A stretch of 64,000 nucleotides of DNA from Garcia nutans. Lineage: Eukaryota > Streptophyta > Magnoliopsida > Malpighiales > Euphorbiaceae. Positions 11,319 through 22,389 of this stretch are shown piece after piece. The stretch is taken from assembly GCA_947685225.1 (NCBI GenBank), contig CANTUV010000024.1:13286001-13350000 (forward strand). Direction: 5' to 3'. The notes below the pieces were generated by a model. That model was not told the DNA's origin, did no database searches, and saw only the letters and a list, made by a program, of their open reading frames with translations. Position 1 is the stretch's first letter. Each line of letters opens with the position of its first letter. The position numbers and the translations under genes are program-made.

Positions 11319-11882
11319 CTGCTTCTCTCTCTAGGTTTGCAATACAATCCGCAAGTACTTATCATGATCCTCCTCATTATGTGAATACACCAAAATATCA
11401 TAGATAAAGACCACCACAAACTGATCTAGATAGGGTCTAAACACCCTATTCATCAAATCCATAAAAGCTGCTGGTGCATTTGTCAACCCAAAAGGCATCA
11501 CCAAAAACTCATAATGCCCATACCTTGTGCGGAAAGCTGTCTTAGATACATCTTCAGCTCTGACTCTCATCTGATGGTACCCTGATCTCAAATCAATCTT
11601 GGAAAACATTGCTGCTCCCTTCAACTAATCGAAGAGATCATTTTTCCTAGGCAAAGGATACTTATTCTTGATAGTCACTTTATTCAATTGCCTATAATCA
11701 ATACACAATCTTAAAGTACCATCATTCTTCTTCACAAACAAAACCGGAGCTCCCCACGGAGACACACTAGGGCGAATAAACCCTTCATCCAACAATTCCT
11801 GCAACTGCACTTTCAACTCTCTCAACTCAGCAGGTGCCATTCGATAAGGAGTAATAGAGATAGGAGTGGTACCAGGTAACAA
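11319..11882 (-). pseudogene. Reverse transcriptase palm/fingers with mutated catalytic motif (Gypsy element 1)
   Basis: Two open segments, 11331-11624 and 11625-11882, are separated by a TAG replacing Gln (FD*LKGAA). They carry LCIDYRQLNKVTIKNKYPLP, FSKIDLRSGYHQMRV, FGLTNAPAAFMDLMN and the catalytic region. That region reads FIYDILVYS, whereas elements 2 and 3 have FIDDILVYS, so the first catalytic Asp of the YxDD-type box is Tyr here. Even without the stops this RT would be inactive. Confidence 0.9.
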
Positions 11883-12577
11883 ATTGATACCATACTCAAC
11901 CTCTCTCTCTCAGGGGGTATCCCTGGCAATTCCTCAGAAAAAACATATGAAAATTCAGCAACTGTGGCTATACTATCGAGTTGAGAACCTACTAACCTGG
12001 TATCCACCACATGAGCAAGATAAGCATCACACCCTTTCCGAATCAACCTCTTAGTTGCAACAGCTGAAACAAACATGGATGTAATATGTCTCTGCTCACT
12101 AGATACCACAACACTTCTATCATCACTGGTTCTCAGGGTAATACACTTATTTTGACAGTCTACCACAGCCCCATGCTTAGACAACCAATCCATACCTAAG
12201 ATCATATCATACTCCTTAAAAGGCATTTCAATCAAATCACTAAGAGACTCCTCATCTTGTACCCCAACTGAACTATCTCGGTGCACCTTGCTAACTACCA
12301 CACTATGCCCTAAAGGATTTGTCGCCAAGACATCAAATCCTAGGGATTCTGAATGCAATTCAGATACAAGCAAGATGGATGCACTTATATATGAATGAGT
12401 AGATGCACTTATATATGAATGAGTAGATCCTGGATCAACCGCAACAATACACATAATGGAGGGCCTAAATCCCTCCTCAAATCTCCTACACCGGTCAATC
12501 TCATTTGAAATAATTCCACCGGCATAATGACTCAACCGGATATACTCAATCTCATACTCTGTCACTGTCCGGTTATC
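11883..12577 (-). pseudogene. Gag-protease fusion created by internal deletion (Gypsy element 1)
   Basis: The frame reads the gag C-terminal block EYEIEYIRLSHYAGG...RPSIMCIVA and then jumps directly into the protease at VDPGSTHSYIS. In element 3 the same gag block and the protease are separated by about 650 bp that include a zinc knuckle. A 24-bp tandem duplication sits at the junction (STHSYISA twice; 12380-12427). The later protease block PFKEYDMILGMDWLSKHGAVVDC is intact. The frame then shifts before the RT start. Confidence 0.85.
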
Positions 12578-13123
12578 CTATCTCAGATTCAGAAACTCCA
12601 TCTTCTTAGCATCCTTATACTCCCTCGGAGTATACTTTTGCTCAAACTCCCGCAGAAAATCACTATAAGTCAAGGTCGGTGGATCATCCATAGCATGTGG
12701 AACTGTCTTCCACCAATCATAAGCATCTCTCTGAAGAAGGGATCTAGCATAATCAAATTTCTCTTCAGAAGTAGCGTGCAACTGAATAAATATCCTCTGC
12801 ACTCTATCCAACCATTGCTCAGCTACTGCAGGATCTGTGGTACCAAAGAAATCCTCAGCGTCATACTTTCTCAATTTATCATAATGTCTCACCGGTACTT
12901 GCGGCTGTGGTTGCGGTGGCGGCTGCTGCACTGGAGCTTGCCTCAATAACTCTACCATATGCCATAACCAAACCGGCAAAATCTCATCAGTAGCTGATCT
13001 CTTTGGCACAGGAGCAGGTGCCTCTCCAGCTCTCTCAACCCTAACTCCAGCTCTACCCTCTTCAGGAGCTACACACTCAACACTATCCTCATCAAAGATT
13101 AGAAACTGCCAGTGCCAAAGCAT
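12578..13123 (-). pseudogene. Gag capsid domain (Gypsy element 1)
   Basis: An open segment of 181 codons includes VRHYDKLRKYDAEDFFGTTDPAVAEQWL, a Pro/Gln-rich stretch and DAYDWWKTVPHAMDDPPTL, the retrotransposon gag family found in chromoviruses. It lines up with residues 10 to 190 of the gag in element 3. The natural start is lost: compared with element 3, roughly 65 bp carrying the ATG are deleted, so the open frame begins in what should be leader sequence. A stop follows at 12577 (NLR*). Confidence 0.85.
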
Positions 13124-13204
13124 GTATCTTATTCAAAAACCATATTTAAAAATCAAAATTTTCTTTTTTCTTACAATTCACCTAGGTTGAGAACCTCAAA
13201 CCTA

Positions 13205-13217
13205 GGCTCCGATACCA
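13205..13217 (-). promoter_or_regulatory. Primer-binding site of Gypsy element 1
   Basis: On the minus strand TGGTATCGGAGCC, seven bases inside the 5' LTR edge at 13225. It matches the initiator tRNA-Met complement except for A to G at position 8. Confidence 0.85.
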
Positions 13218-13224
13218 AAATAAT

Positions 13225-14570
13225 TGTAATACCCCTATACCCCATATACGTACACCAACCCACATCTATAATATACGTATACCGAATACAGAAACGTTAC
13301 GGTCTATTTGAAACACACCAATCTTTATATTTAACAATATAAAAAAAAAACTAAAACATTTAAGTTATATTATAAAACATAATAGATAAAATATTTATTT
13401 ATTATGCAGCGGAAAAATGTAGTGGAATATACATATGTATATACATCAAAATCCATAAATATAAAAATATAGAATTATACATGCTTGGCAGTTCGTCTCT
13501 AATCTTGAAGTCCAAAAATCCACACTTCACAAACCTAGACTCAACTCGGTCTAGCAGAACTCTCCGGTTCTAACCTGTCACCTGCGCGATGAACCATAAT
13601 CGCGTTAAGCCATAGGCTTAGTGGTACAAACCATGATGACAATATGCTTCAATGTAATGCCAATATCTTACTTTCAAACATTATAAACAATATACAAGAA
13701 TATCATATTTCATAACATTACATTAAATTATATTATTCAATTGTTTCATCATTCATGATTCACATTTAAATAAAGACAAGCATGGGCCCAAAAGAAACTA
13801 ATATGCCATTCAAATTTCAGAGTTAATGTTTTGGTCCAATATCACATTTATCAAGCTCGTAGGCGAATCATTATCACAATGAGAAACATCTCATATGTAA
13901 CTTCCTAACTAGGCTTTAAGGACTAGGCCCAACCAAGCTTCAAGGGGAGCTCAGCATCAACCCAACTTGGCTTCAAGGACCAAGCCCAACCCAGCTTCAA
14001 GGGATTGTTACTTTTAGGCATGCCACCAACAACAAAACTCTGAAAATTGAATAACATATTAGGCACACAATTCTTTTATTATTTCATTATCAATTCCATT
14101 CTCATTTTCTCATAATTATCTAGGCAACCATGCTCCAATTATTTCATTTGCATCATTATAGCCAACAACAATGGCTTCACATCTCATCATTATGGTATAC
14201 ATAACCAATTGCATTGTACCTACATTTTAAATGATCATTATATCTTTCACATTATGTAAATCATAACATTAATCAAATGTATCAACAATGTAATAGATTA
14301 CTTAACACATTTACAACCAAATGTCTTAAGTCCCAAACTCATGTAAATGTATGCAACAATGTAAGGTTTGTACTTACCTCAAGAGCAACTCACACTAATA
14401 TATCAACCTCCTCTTCCAAGAATCCTCAATATTTGGATTAGGGCAACTCAAACTCTTCAAAACCTAATCCAAAAGTGATGATACACACTCACTTAGAGAT
14501 ACACATATAAAAATAAGAACAAGAACCAACTAGGGCAATTTCTACACATGACACGCTCAACAACACAGGC
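13225..14570 (-). repeat. 5' LTR of Gypsy element 1, truncated
   Basis: Starts TGTAATACCCC and follows the 3' LTR (6556 onwards) closely, including CATGGGCCCAAAAG and the tandem AGGCTTCAAGGAC blocks. It has a short insertion near 13750. Homology stops at 14570, inside the first unit of the 63-bp array, so 1149 bp of the U3 side are missing. Confidence 0.9.
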
Positions 14571-14922
14571 TAATACTTTTGGAGCTCAGAAAGCCTATTG
14601 TCAAGCCCTTCTCGCTGATGCAAAGACTGCTGAGGAGTAAAAAGTTATTATGGAATAGATGGTTGAGTCCATTCCCTCAACATATGAGCCCATAACCTTA
14701 AAGTCCTCTTCTTCTGGTTAATCTACTAAAACCCAGTCGAAGAGATCAAAAGCCCATTCTAAAGCCCAGTCTAGAAGAAAGAAGTATGTCTCCTCTTCTT
14801 CTTTTGACTCATCATCCACCTCATCATCATCATCATCATCTGACTCATCTTCTGAATATGACTCGGATTTATATTATGCTTCCAGTAATGAGGATATTGT
14901 TATGGTGTCCTATCTCCAGTAA
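14571..14922 (+). pseudogene. Second ORF of the caulimovirid, 3' part
   Basis: In one frame this reads NTFGAQKAYCQALL, then an Arg/Lys/Ser-rich region and a long serine/aspartate tail (14790-14880) before the terminal TAA at 14920-14922. Three in-frame stops occur within it. It begins exactly where the truncated Gypsy LTR ends and fits as the 3' side of the ORF interrupted at 6555. The function of this ORF in related viruses is unknown. Confidence 0.5.
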
Positions 14923-15890
14923 AGAAAAATAAAAAATAAAGAAATAAAGAAATAAAGAAAAAGAAAAGAGAAATAAAGAAAAAAGAAAATAAAAAAAAAG
15001 AATAAAAAATTATATATGGTTTGAATTTTGGTAAAAGGCAGAATGAATTTTATTCTTTCACATGGCTACAATAAAGATAGAACTAATAGGATACTATTTA
15101 TCAATAGTATAAAGTAAGTACTATTTATCAACGACAAAGTAAATAGTACCCCCAATAAGGTACTATTTATCTACAGTGCTAGACGCGTGAAGATACTGTT
15201 TTGCTCAACAAAAAACTATTCATCTACAGTACCAGCATGTGAAAAACACAGTAAAGTTTGGTAAAGCTCTGCCTATTTAAAGAACCTCTTCTAAAGCTTA
15301 AAGCATTGATTTTTTTTTTCAGAATACTCCAACTCTGAAGAAAACTCTACAAGGCTTAGTTTAAGTTTTCTTTTCCCTTTCTCTCCCACACATATCTTTT
15401 TCCATTTCTGTATCTCCTTCATCTGTAAAGTTCTCCTGTAAGTTTAAATACTTGTTTTGTATTTTAAATTTTATTTTAAATTTATATTTTGTATAAGTAT
15501 GCTATGTATCTGTATTTTTGCCTGATCTGGTACATCAAAAACTTATTTATAAATTTTATTTTGTATTTTGGTATAATACTGGAACTACTGGTGTATCGGA
15601 TGGAAACTCAGATATAAATTCAAAAGCTAAATCCGAATGGACAGTATTCATGTCTAGACTTGGATATAACAATTCCACATACCAGTATTTTTATATTTAT
15701 GTCTTCTATATAATTTTAAATCTTATCAATAAAATATTTGATATGTTTTTAACATACTCTTTTAGATTCTTTATATTTATTTAAATTTTGTTTCTATATA
15801 GATATAAGTGTGGAGCTTTTATCTAATTATATATTGCTCTGAAAATTCTAGGTTACCTATTTCTCCTTTAAGATCCATTATATTTTTGCT
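14923..15890 (+). promoter_or_regulatory. Caulimovirid intergenic region with promoter
   Basis: An A/G-rich spacer (14921-15010) is followed by four copies of TACTATTTATC or a close variant (about 15090, 15120, 15160, 15220). Then comes a TATA-like TATTTAAA at 15274-15281 and a pyrimidine-rich leader with CTTTTCCCTTTCTCTCCCAC (15370-15390). This is the expected position of the pregenomic-RNA promoter of a pararetrovirus. The 88-codon open stretch at 15518-15784 has no recognisable similarity and is probably non-coding. Confidence 0.55.
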
Positions 15891-15894
15891 TGTA

Positions 15895-15923
15895 TCATAT
15901 ATATATATATATATATATATATA
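15895..15923. repeat. (AT)n microsatellite
   Basis: An uninterrupted AT/TA dinucleotide run at the boundary between viral sequence and the flank of the PPR gene. Confidence 0.95.
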
Positions 15924-16375
15924 ATCTCATAATTCTCACATACAAATTAATATGTAAAAAAGTTGGGTCAGGCACAGTCCTATTAACAGAGGCTTCCACT
16001 CTCATAAACTTTGAATTCTGGAAAAAACTTGTCACACTAGTTAGATAGCCAGCCACAGAAAATCTACAGTTAAATGAACTTGCTGCTACTTTGACATCGC
16101 TGGTTGCATGAACAAATGCACTCTACAAACGTATCAATTTGTCGATAACATGTGCACAATTTACTATTTGGTAAAATAGCATTAGAATTGAGCATTTCAG
16201 TAGACCAAATGAGCTGAAATTTAAAGATCAAAGAAAGTAATATTAAATTACAGCAAAACCAGCTGCTAGAGGTCTGCATAAGCACCAAAAATAGATTCAC
16301 CTACTGATAATGGAAGACTACCGTGAACAGATAAAATAGATAACATTACGCTCGCATTAGTATCCACCTAAATCT

Positions 16376-19300
16376 TCAGTCAAGCAAATCCGACACTGCT
16401 GTTTTCCTAAATGCATCAACCTGAACTAGTTGGGCAGCCAAACCCTTGTTTGGAAATATATTATCTGCCTTCATTCTCTCTCTAATCCCATAAGCTGGAG
16501 CCTTGGCATTTATGTAAGTCTGGACTAAAGCTTGGAACTGCCTAAGTCGAGCAACATAACCTGCTTGTCTCATCCTGTGAAACATTTTCTCTGCATTATG
16601 TACATCACCCTTCTTTGAGTATTGATCCATAATAGCCATGTAAGAGCTGAACATTGGCTTCATCTGGCTCTGCTGGGCAACCTTCTGCAACATCAAGTCA
16701 GCCTTTTCCACTTCTCCAGCTTCGACATAAAGCTTAACAAGTGCATCCCAAGTAAATGGGCCAATACGGCATCCACTATCTCCCATTTGCTTGATCAGAT
16801 CTTTCCCCTTAGCTAGCATCTTATTGTTTGCATAAACCTTCAAAAGTGTGGTGTAATGTCTTGATGAGAGTTTCTTCCAATTTTTCAGCATCTTATCAAA
16901 AACTGCCTCAGCTTTATCAATTCTCTTTAGTGTTCCCCAAGCTTCAATAGCAGCCATGCACTCTTCAAGCCGAGGTTTTGACTCGCAGACCTTCCAAACT
17001 CTCTCCACTTCATCAGCTTTTCCAAGCACAGCATAAAGTGGAAGCAAAGCCCTACAAGCCCAACGATGTTCTTTTAAGTTTCCTCCTTCCATCTCTTTCA
17101 AAATAGCCTCGGCTTTTTCTTTGAGGCCACCAGAAACATAGTGCTTGGCCAGGATTGCTTGAATGTTGATGTCAGGCTCAATGCCTTCGGCCTTCATGGT
17201 CTCTACAATTCGATCCATCCCTGTTAAATCATTGGATTGGCCTTTGGTGTCTATTAAGAGTTTATAAGTGAAGAGGGAAGGCTTGACATTTTCTTTCTCC
17301 ATTAATAATAATACATCAGCTATGTTCTTCTTGTCAACCCTCTTATAAAGGAGGAGCAGCTGGTTACATGAAAATGTTGAGACTGGGAATCCAAGGTCCT
17401 TCATTTTGTTGAATATTTCCTCCGCTTTCTTCACATGGGTTTTGCTAACACAATTGGCCAGTAAGGTTCTGTAGATTACTTCCCCTCTGAAGGATTTTGG
17501 TATCTTTTCAATATAGCTCTCTGCTTTCTGGAGGCCATGTACCTTTGCAATCAAATCAAGGCGAGAAGCATAATCTCTCTCAACAAAGTCAATACGCTTA
17601 TTGGCCTCCAACCACTCTGAGAGCTGCAAATGCAACAGAGAATAAGATAAAAATGCCAACAAGTGCAAACCACACGATAAAAAATGGAATGCCAAAAACC
17701 CAACTGTCGTGCACATTCTATTACTAGAAAACTATGGCAAAAGCAGAACAAACCTTGAGAAAATAAGAAAGTAACAGCAAGGCTCATACTTACTGCCTAG
17801 AAATGAAAAAAGCCAAACATTCCTAAATCACGGAACTTAAGTAGGCAAGTGAAAGAAAATAGGGAACTCCATGTATAATGCATCAAAAAATTCTAGAACA
17901 GATCATCAACATAAGAACAAAAAAAACACACAACTGCAGAACAGGTTTAGCAAAAACTAATGACTAGGGATCAATAAATAACAAATGAAAACCACAAGGG
18001 CCTCATTCTTAAGGGATTTAAAGGCTGAAAATGAGGATAGGAAGAATAGGACTGACACATAGCATAAAACTATATTTAAAACCTATACAGGAACAACAGG
18101 CTAAGTGAATAAGTAACAGAATGACAGATATTTGAAGCGGATCAATAGAGAGAGAAAGCATTATAAATTTACAATGTCCAGGAAAAAATGGAAAATGAAG
18201 TACTGCACTAAAAATTTCCAATGAAATAAAGATTCAGGTACAGTTGGTGGATTAAAACAGATAAAAATGAAAAAGAACAATTCCAGAAAAATACAAGTTA
18301 ATGTCAAAATCATTTACTCTGAATATCAGTTTGTAAATTCAACAAGAATAATAAAAACACAGAGCTCAAAAAGTAATATACTCCATCAGAAGTGAAAGGC
18401 ACACTGTATTTTAGCGGTTCAACAACATTGTCAAAATATCATTCAATTCATAACAGTCAGACCTCAGCTATCAATTTAGTCAGATATAGTCCAAAAATTT
18501 TAGATCAATAAGACACACAGCGCTCAGAAATAGGCTGTCACCAACTCATCAATCACCCTGTATTCCCTTCTCCATATAACAAATATAGCTTCAAATCATG
18601 TAAATTTCAAAACTGCTCCCAAGGTAGATGGATAGTGAAGAGATGTTGATACACTAAATTACAGACAGAATACACTATGACAGGGTTTGTCCTTCAGTAA
18701 AAATTTGTTCTCTTCAGCCAAAAGAATGGTTATTCATTTAATTAAGAACAGCATGAGCTTGTTTTTGAAAATTCAAAACATTGGTTGATAAGAAAACCTA
18801 ACAAGAGACTCATTTAAATATAAGTTGCTAAGTAAACTGTATGTAACAGCCACCAGGAACTGCATTACTAGATATACAGTTGATTATAATAAAAAAAAAT
18901 TACTAAAATTTTCTTTAAAAGTTTGTCATATAACTTCTTCCTCAGATACGAAGAAAAGAATAAGTGACCTCATATGAAAATTAGATTTAATTATTTACCA
19001 CAGGATCAACGCTAGAGGCATTTTTTTTTCTGTATGCAATGATGTTCCAATAATTTGCTAATTTAACAGGCATTGGCTATAGTTTTATAGGTCTTAAAAA
19101 TTAGTGTTGTTTAGAGTTCTAAAAATAGGTCCTAGTCCAGTGTAATAGTGTAATAAAAGAAGGGAAGTCCTGTTCAGGAAGTTCAAAATTGAAGTATCAG
19201 ACTTTATGTCAATAAATTTCCAGCACTTCTTCTTGGATTGCAGATGCAATTCTAACTCCGGCTTGAAGTTAATCGAACCCTGTTTTAGTGCTTAGTGGAG

Positions 19301-21035
19301 AGCTTTATAAACAATGCCAAAAAGAATTGCAGATTTCAGCCACTCATATCTTGTTTTCATCTTCCAATTTTATTTATTTCAAAAAAATTCAGATTTGGTC
19401 TTTCATAAAACTCATAAAAGTCAATTTGGTATCAGTCAATTCCTCTTTCACCAGAGATCCAACCACAACATGAGAAATCTACTCACTGCAAATAATTATA
19501 CTCAGTGCGATACTGGAAAAGCAGTTTAGGCCTAATGCATGAGCCACACATGCTCAGGTAGGGAGGAGAGAAGGTGGGAAACTAAACGATTTGATATCCA
19601 ATTTTGATCAAATAATTACATTGGATTAGTGGCAATAATTAATATTTTAAAATGATAACTTAAACATATATGCGGGCAGAAAAACAATCATAGTAAATTA
19701 AGAGAATTAAGTTACTTGGTTATGTGGTTGAAAACCTCAACCAACTAACTAAACAACATAACAGTATGTTGATTATCTAGTCAATTTACCTGCAAGGCCT
19801 TCCCATACATTCGACGTTTTCGAAGATTGAGCATTGCCAATGAGATCTCTGCTCGACCCAGATCCTTTCCTTCTTCCACCCACTTATCAAGTACACCATA
19901 GATAGAAGTTCCCGGAGCGGTAATGATGGCCTTACACAAGTCTGAGGGAACCTTTTTGTTAATTGATGCGTTCTCGCCTGAATTTGCTTCTGTGTCTAAA
20001 ATTTCCAGCTCATTTTCAGAATCCTCCCCACTTTCTTCATCATCATCAACAGGGGTCTCAGGTTCAGACACTAACTCATCTTCATTTCCTTCCACCGCAT
20101 TGCTCTCTATGCTAGCTGCTGGTGTTTCAAGTTCAGAAAATCCATCCTCCAAGTCGCTTTCGGATTCGCTGCTTTCTGCACCAGCTTGTGAAGATAGACC
20201 GCGCCTCCCCATAGATAAGTTTGAACAAACATTTGCAGTGTGGTAAAATAGGGATCTCTCGAACACTGCTCTAGGAGACTCTGATATAGTAGCATTGCAG
20301 TCTAAATACCAAGAATATTTTTCTGATTTAGCACAACAGACTCGAGAAGTTCCTAAAGTCAACCCACGGAACCTGAAAATAGAACAAATATGAACTCTAA
20401 CTAAAAAATCAAAACGAAAAGTGAAAGCAAAAAGCCAACCAAAGCATAAATTTATGCCAACTTTGAGTAAGAATTAAGACTCCATTTGGTGCTGTTAAAA
20501 AGTAAAAGCTTACCCAACAAAGCCTAAGCGTATCCATTTCTAGTCCAGCAAATCTTAATAGAAAAGGTCCAAAATTGTTAATGAAGTTACTTTTGTGTAT
20601 AACAGTACTTTAAGAAGTACTGTTATACACAAAAGTAACTTCATTTAGAATATATCAGATTTCAACATTACAATGCTCTTATAGACAAGAGAAAGATAAA
20701 TACAAACCCAAAACGCAAAAATCAAATATTTTATGCATTTTCAGCAAACAAAATCCTATACTAGACTAACCATAATCCAACATCCAACATAGTTTTCTAC
20801 TCAATACAAATTTTCAACTGAAAACCAAAATTCCAGCCTCCTCCATTTTCCCATCTACGTTTTCTCAATCTAATGAAAATGAATCAAAATAACCCATTGA
20901 AAACAAGAAAACTCAATCCCAAAATTTGAAGTATAAAAAAATAAATAAATTTAAGAACAAAGAGCAATACACATATATAGAAACAGAGAGATGTAATTAC
21001 TTGAGAGGATTGGAAGCTCGACGAAGAGCCCACAT
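16376..21035 (-). CDS. P-class pentatricopeptide repeat protein, mitochondrial, PPR596-like (three exons)
   Basis: Exon 1 is 21035-21001, exon 2 20372-19790 and exon 3 17623-16376, all with GT-AG borders (donors at 21000 and 19789; acceptors CAG at 20375-20373 and 17626-17624). Lengths 35+583+1248 bp give an unbroken 621-residue frame ending in TGA. The N-terminus MWALRRASNPLK is Arg-rich, like a mitochondrial presequence. Residues ~75-150 are acidic and Ser/Glu-rich. From ~240 about nine to ten PPR motifs follow, such as VIYRTLLANCVSKTHVKKAE and HYTTLLKVYANNKMLAKGKD. The C-terminus ends QVDAFRKTAVSDLLD. P-class PPR proteins bind organellar RNA. The closest family I recognise is Arabidopsis At1g80270 (PPR596) and its paralogues, linked to mitochondrial transcript processing and editing efficiency. 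The orthology is from memory of the family; the gene structure is seen directly. Confidence 0.92.
20580..20645. repeat. Perfect 31-bp inverted repeat in intron 1 of the PPR gene
   Basis: Arms 20580-20610 and 20615-20645 are exact reverse complements with a 4-bp loop (TAAG). The arm begins AATGAAGTTACTTTTGTGTA. The intron RNA would form a long perfect stem. No target duplication is obvious, so it could be a minimal fold-back insertion or a hairpin RNA locus. Confidence 0.95.
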
Positions 21036-21180
21036 GGTGAATGAACTTTTTCAATGAAATAATAAATGTGGGTATGAGAATGAGAAAGAAGTGGAAAAAT
21101 GAAGAGTAGAAAGAAGCTTCTTCGCAGTTCTCACAATCACAGGCACCTTAAACCCTATAAAAACCCTCGTTGGTACTACT
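21036..21180 (-). promoter_or_regulatory. 5' UTR and proximal promoter of the PPR gene
   Basis: Directly upstream of the ATG at 21035. AAACCCTA at 21150-21157, followed by AAACCCT at 21161-21167, is telo-box-like (on the gene strand TAGGGTTT). Such elements are common near transcription starts of plant genes for organelle and translation functions. No clear TATA box was chosen. Confidence 0.5.
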
Positions 21181-22060
21181 TTTATCATTTCTTTTTGGTT
21201 TAGTATATGAATTTTGATTAATTTTTTTATTATTTCTTTAATATGTATCTTGTTGTTCTTTTTTTATTTGCCTTTATTTCCTTTCTATTTTGGATGCTGT
21301 AGGTTGGATTATGGGCAGAAATGTGTATTTAAATTGAGTTTAAGCTAATTAGAGGAAATTACATCATATATTTTTTTAACTTTTATTTTCATTTTTATTA
21401 CTATTAATTTTATTTTTAATTTTTAACCTTTTTTCCATTTTTACTTTCTATTTAATTTTTTTTTTACAGTTTTACGATTTTTCCCATTATAAATTTTCTT
21501 CTTCTTTTTTTTAGTGTTGTTTTTTATGTTGGATTTCTAAGTTTTCCTTCTTTCTCTCGACTTTTATAATTTCATGGTTTTTATTTTCTTCTCCACTATC
21601 TTAATACTAAACCATGATTTCTCCATTCTCCATTGTTTTTTCGTTGTGCTTTTTCATTTGGTTCAATTTGTTTTCCTATTTTATCTCAAATTTCTTGTGT
21701 CGTTGGTTTTATTTTATTCTCCACTATCTTACTATTAAACCATAATTTCTTCATTGTTTTTATATTAATCCTGTTTTTAGATTAATGGTTTATATTTGTT
21801 CTTCATCTATTACATTTCTAAAATCAACTTCTCAAATTTTAAGATTTATAAAGAAACATTCAATGAGGAAGAAGTCGAGTCAGAGGGATGGAGTTGTTAT
21901 TGATGTTGATGAAGGTTCATGTAAATAGGTTAAATTTCCTACAAAGAAGGGCATTTACTATTTGTTTTCTATTATGATTTATATTTTAGGGCATTTACTA
22001 TTTCTTTTATTTTTTTTATTCTTTATTGACCTAATTTTTTTTCATATAATAAACAAGTGC
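21181..22060. other. AT- and T-rich intergenic stretch, no gene seen
   Basis: Long T runs and short direct repeats (GGGCATTTACTATTT occurs twice, 21950-22005; CTCCACTATCTTA twice). No ORF with recognisable similarity. It separates the PPR gene from the 22066 insertion. Confidence 0.7.
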
Positions 22061-22065
22061 AAAAC

Positions 22066-22389
22066 TGTAATACTCCGATTTTTTATGTACTTTGAAATAG
22101 TAGTTATGAGAGAGTATGTTGGTGAATAGGTAAAGGAAATATAATAAGAGATAGATGTGTATGAAGGATGTTATATATATTATGTATTTGAAATATATGA
22201 AAAATATAAATACAATATATAAGACAAAGACATATATCTTGTAATACCCCGATTTTTGATATACTTTGAAATAGTAGTTATGAGAGAGTATGTTGGTGAA
22301 ATAAGTAAAGAAAATATAATAAGAGATAGATATGTATGAAGGATGTTATATATATTATGCATTTGAAATATATGAAAAATATAAATAAT
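22066..22389 (+). repeat. Two tandem U3-head fragments of a Gypsy LTR
   Basis: Copies start TGTAATACTCC (22066) and TGTAATACCCC (22240) and share ATAGTAGTTATGAGAGAGTA and most of the following 100 bp. Both are inverted relative to the LTR end at 25361. Confidence 0.9.

Larger units (their letters stand above)
6556..14570 (-). mobile_element. Ty3/Gypsy retrotransposon 1 (Tekay/Del-like chromovirus), 5' LTR truncated
   Basis: The minus-strand element has a 3' LTR at 6556-9029, polypurine tract, chromodomain/integrase, RNase H, RT, protease, gag, primer-binding site at 13205-13217 and a partial 5' LTR at 13225-14570. Gag and pol closely match element 3 (39061-47626). The pol order PR-RT-RH-INT with a C-terminal chromodomain-like block defines a chromovirus; the LTR start TGTAAC/TGTAAT and gag type suggest the Tekay clade. 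The 5' LTR lacks 1149 bp of its U3 end compared with the 3' LTR, so no target duplication can be matched (left flank AAAAC). Coding capacity is lost by many stops, frameshifts and a large gag-protease deletion. Confidence 0.9.

Noticed and set aside
17497..17787. ORFs on both strands around the start of PPR exon 3
   Set aside because: They are shadows or read-through into intron 2; the CAG acceptor at 17626-17624 gives the conserved LSEWLE start instead.
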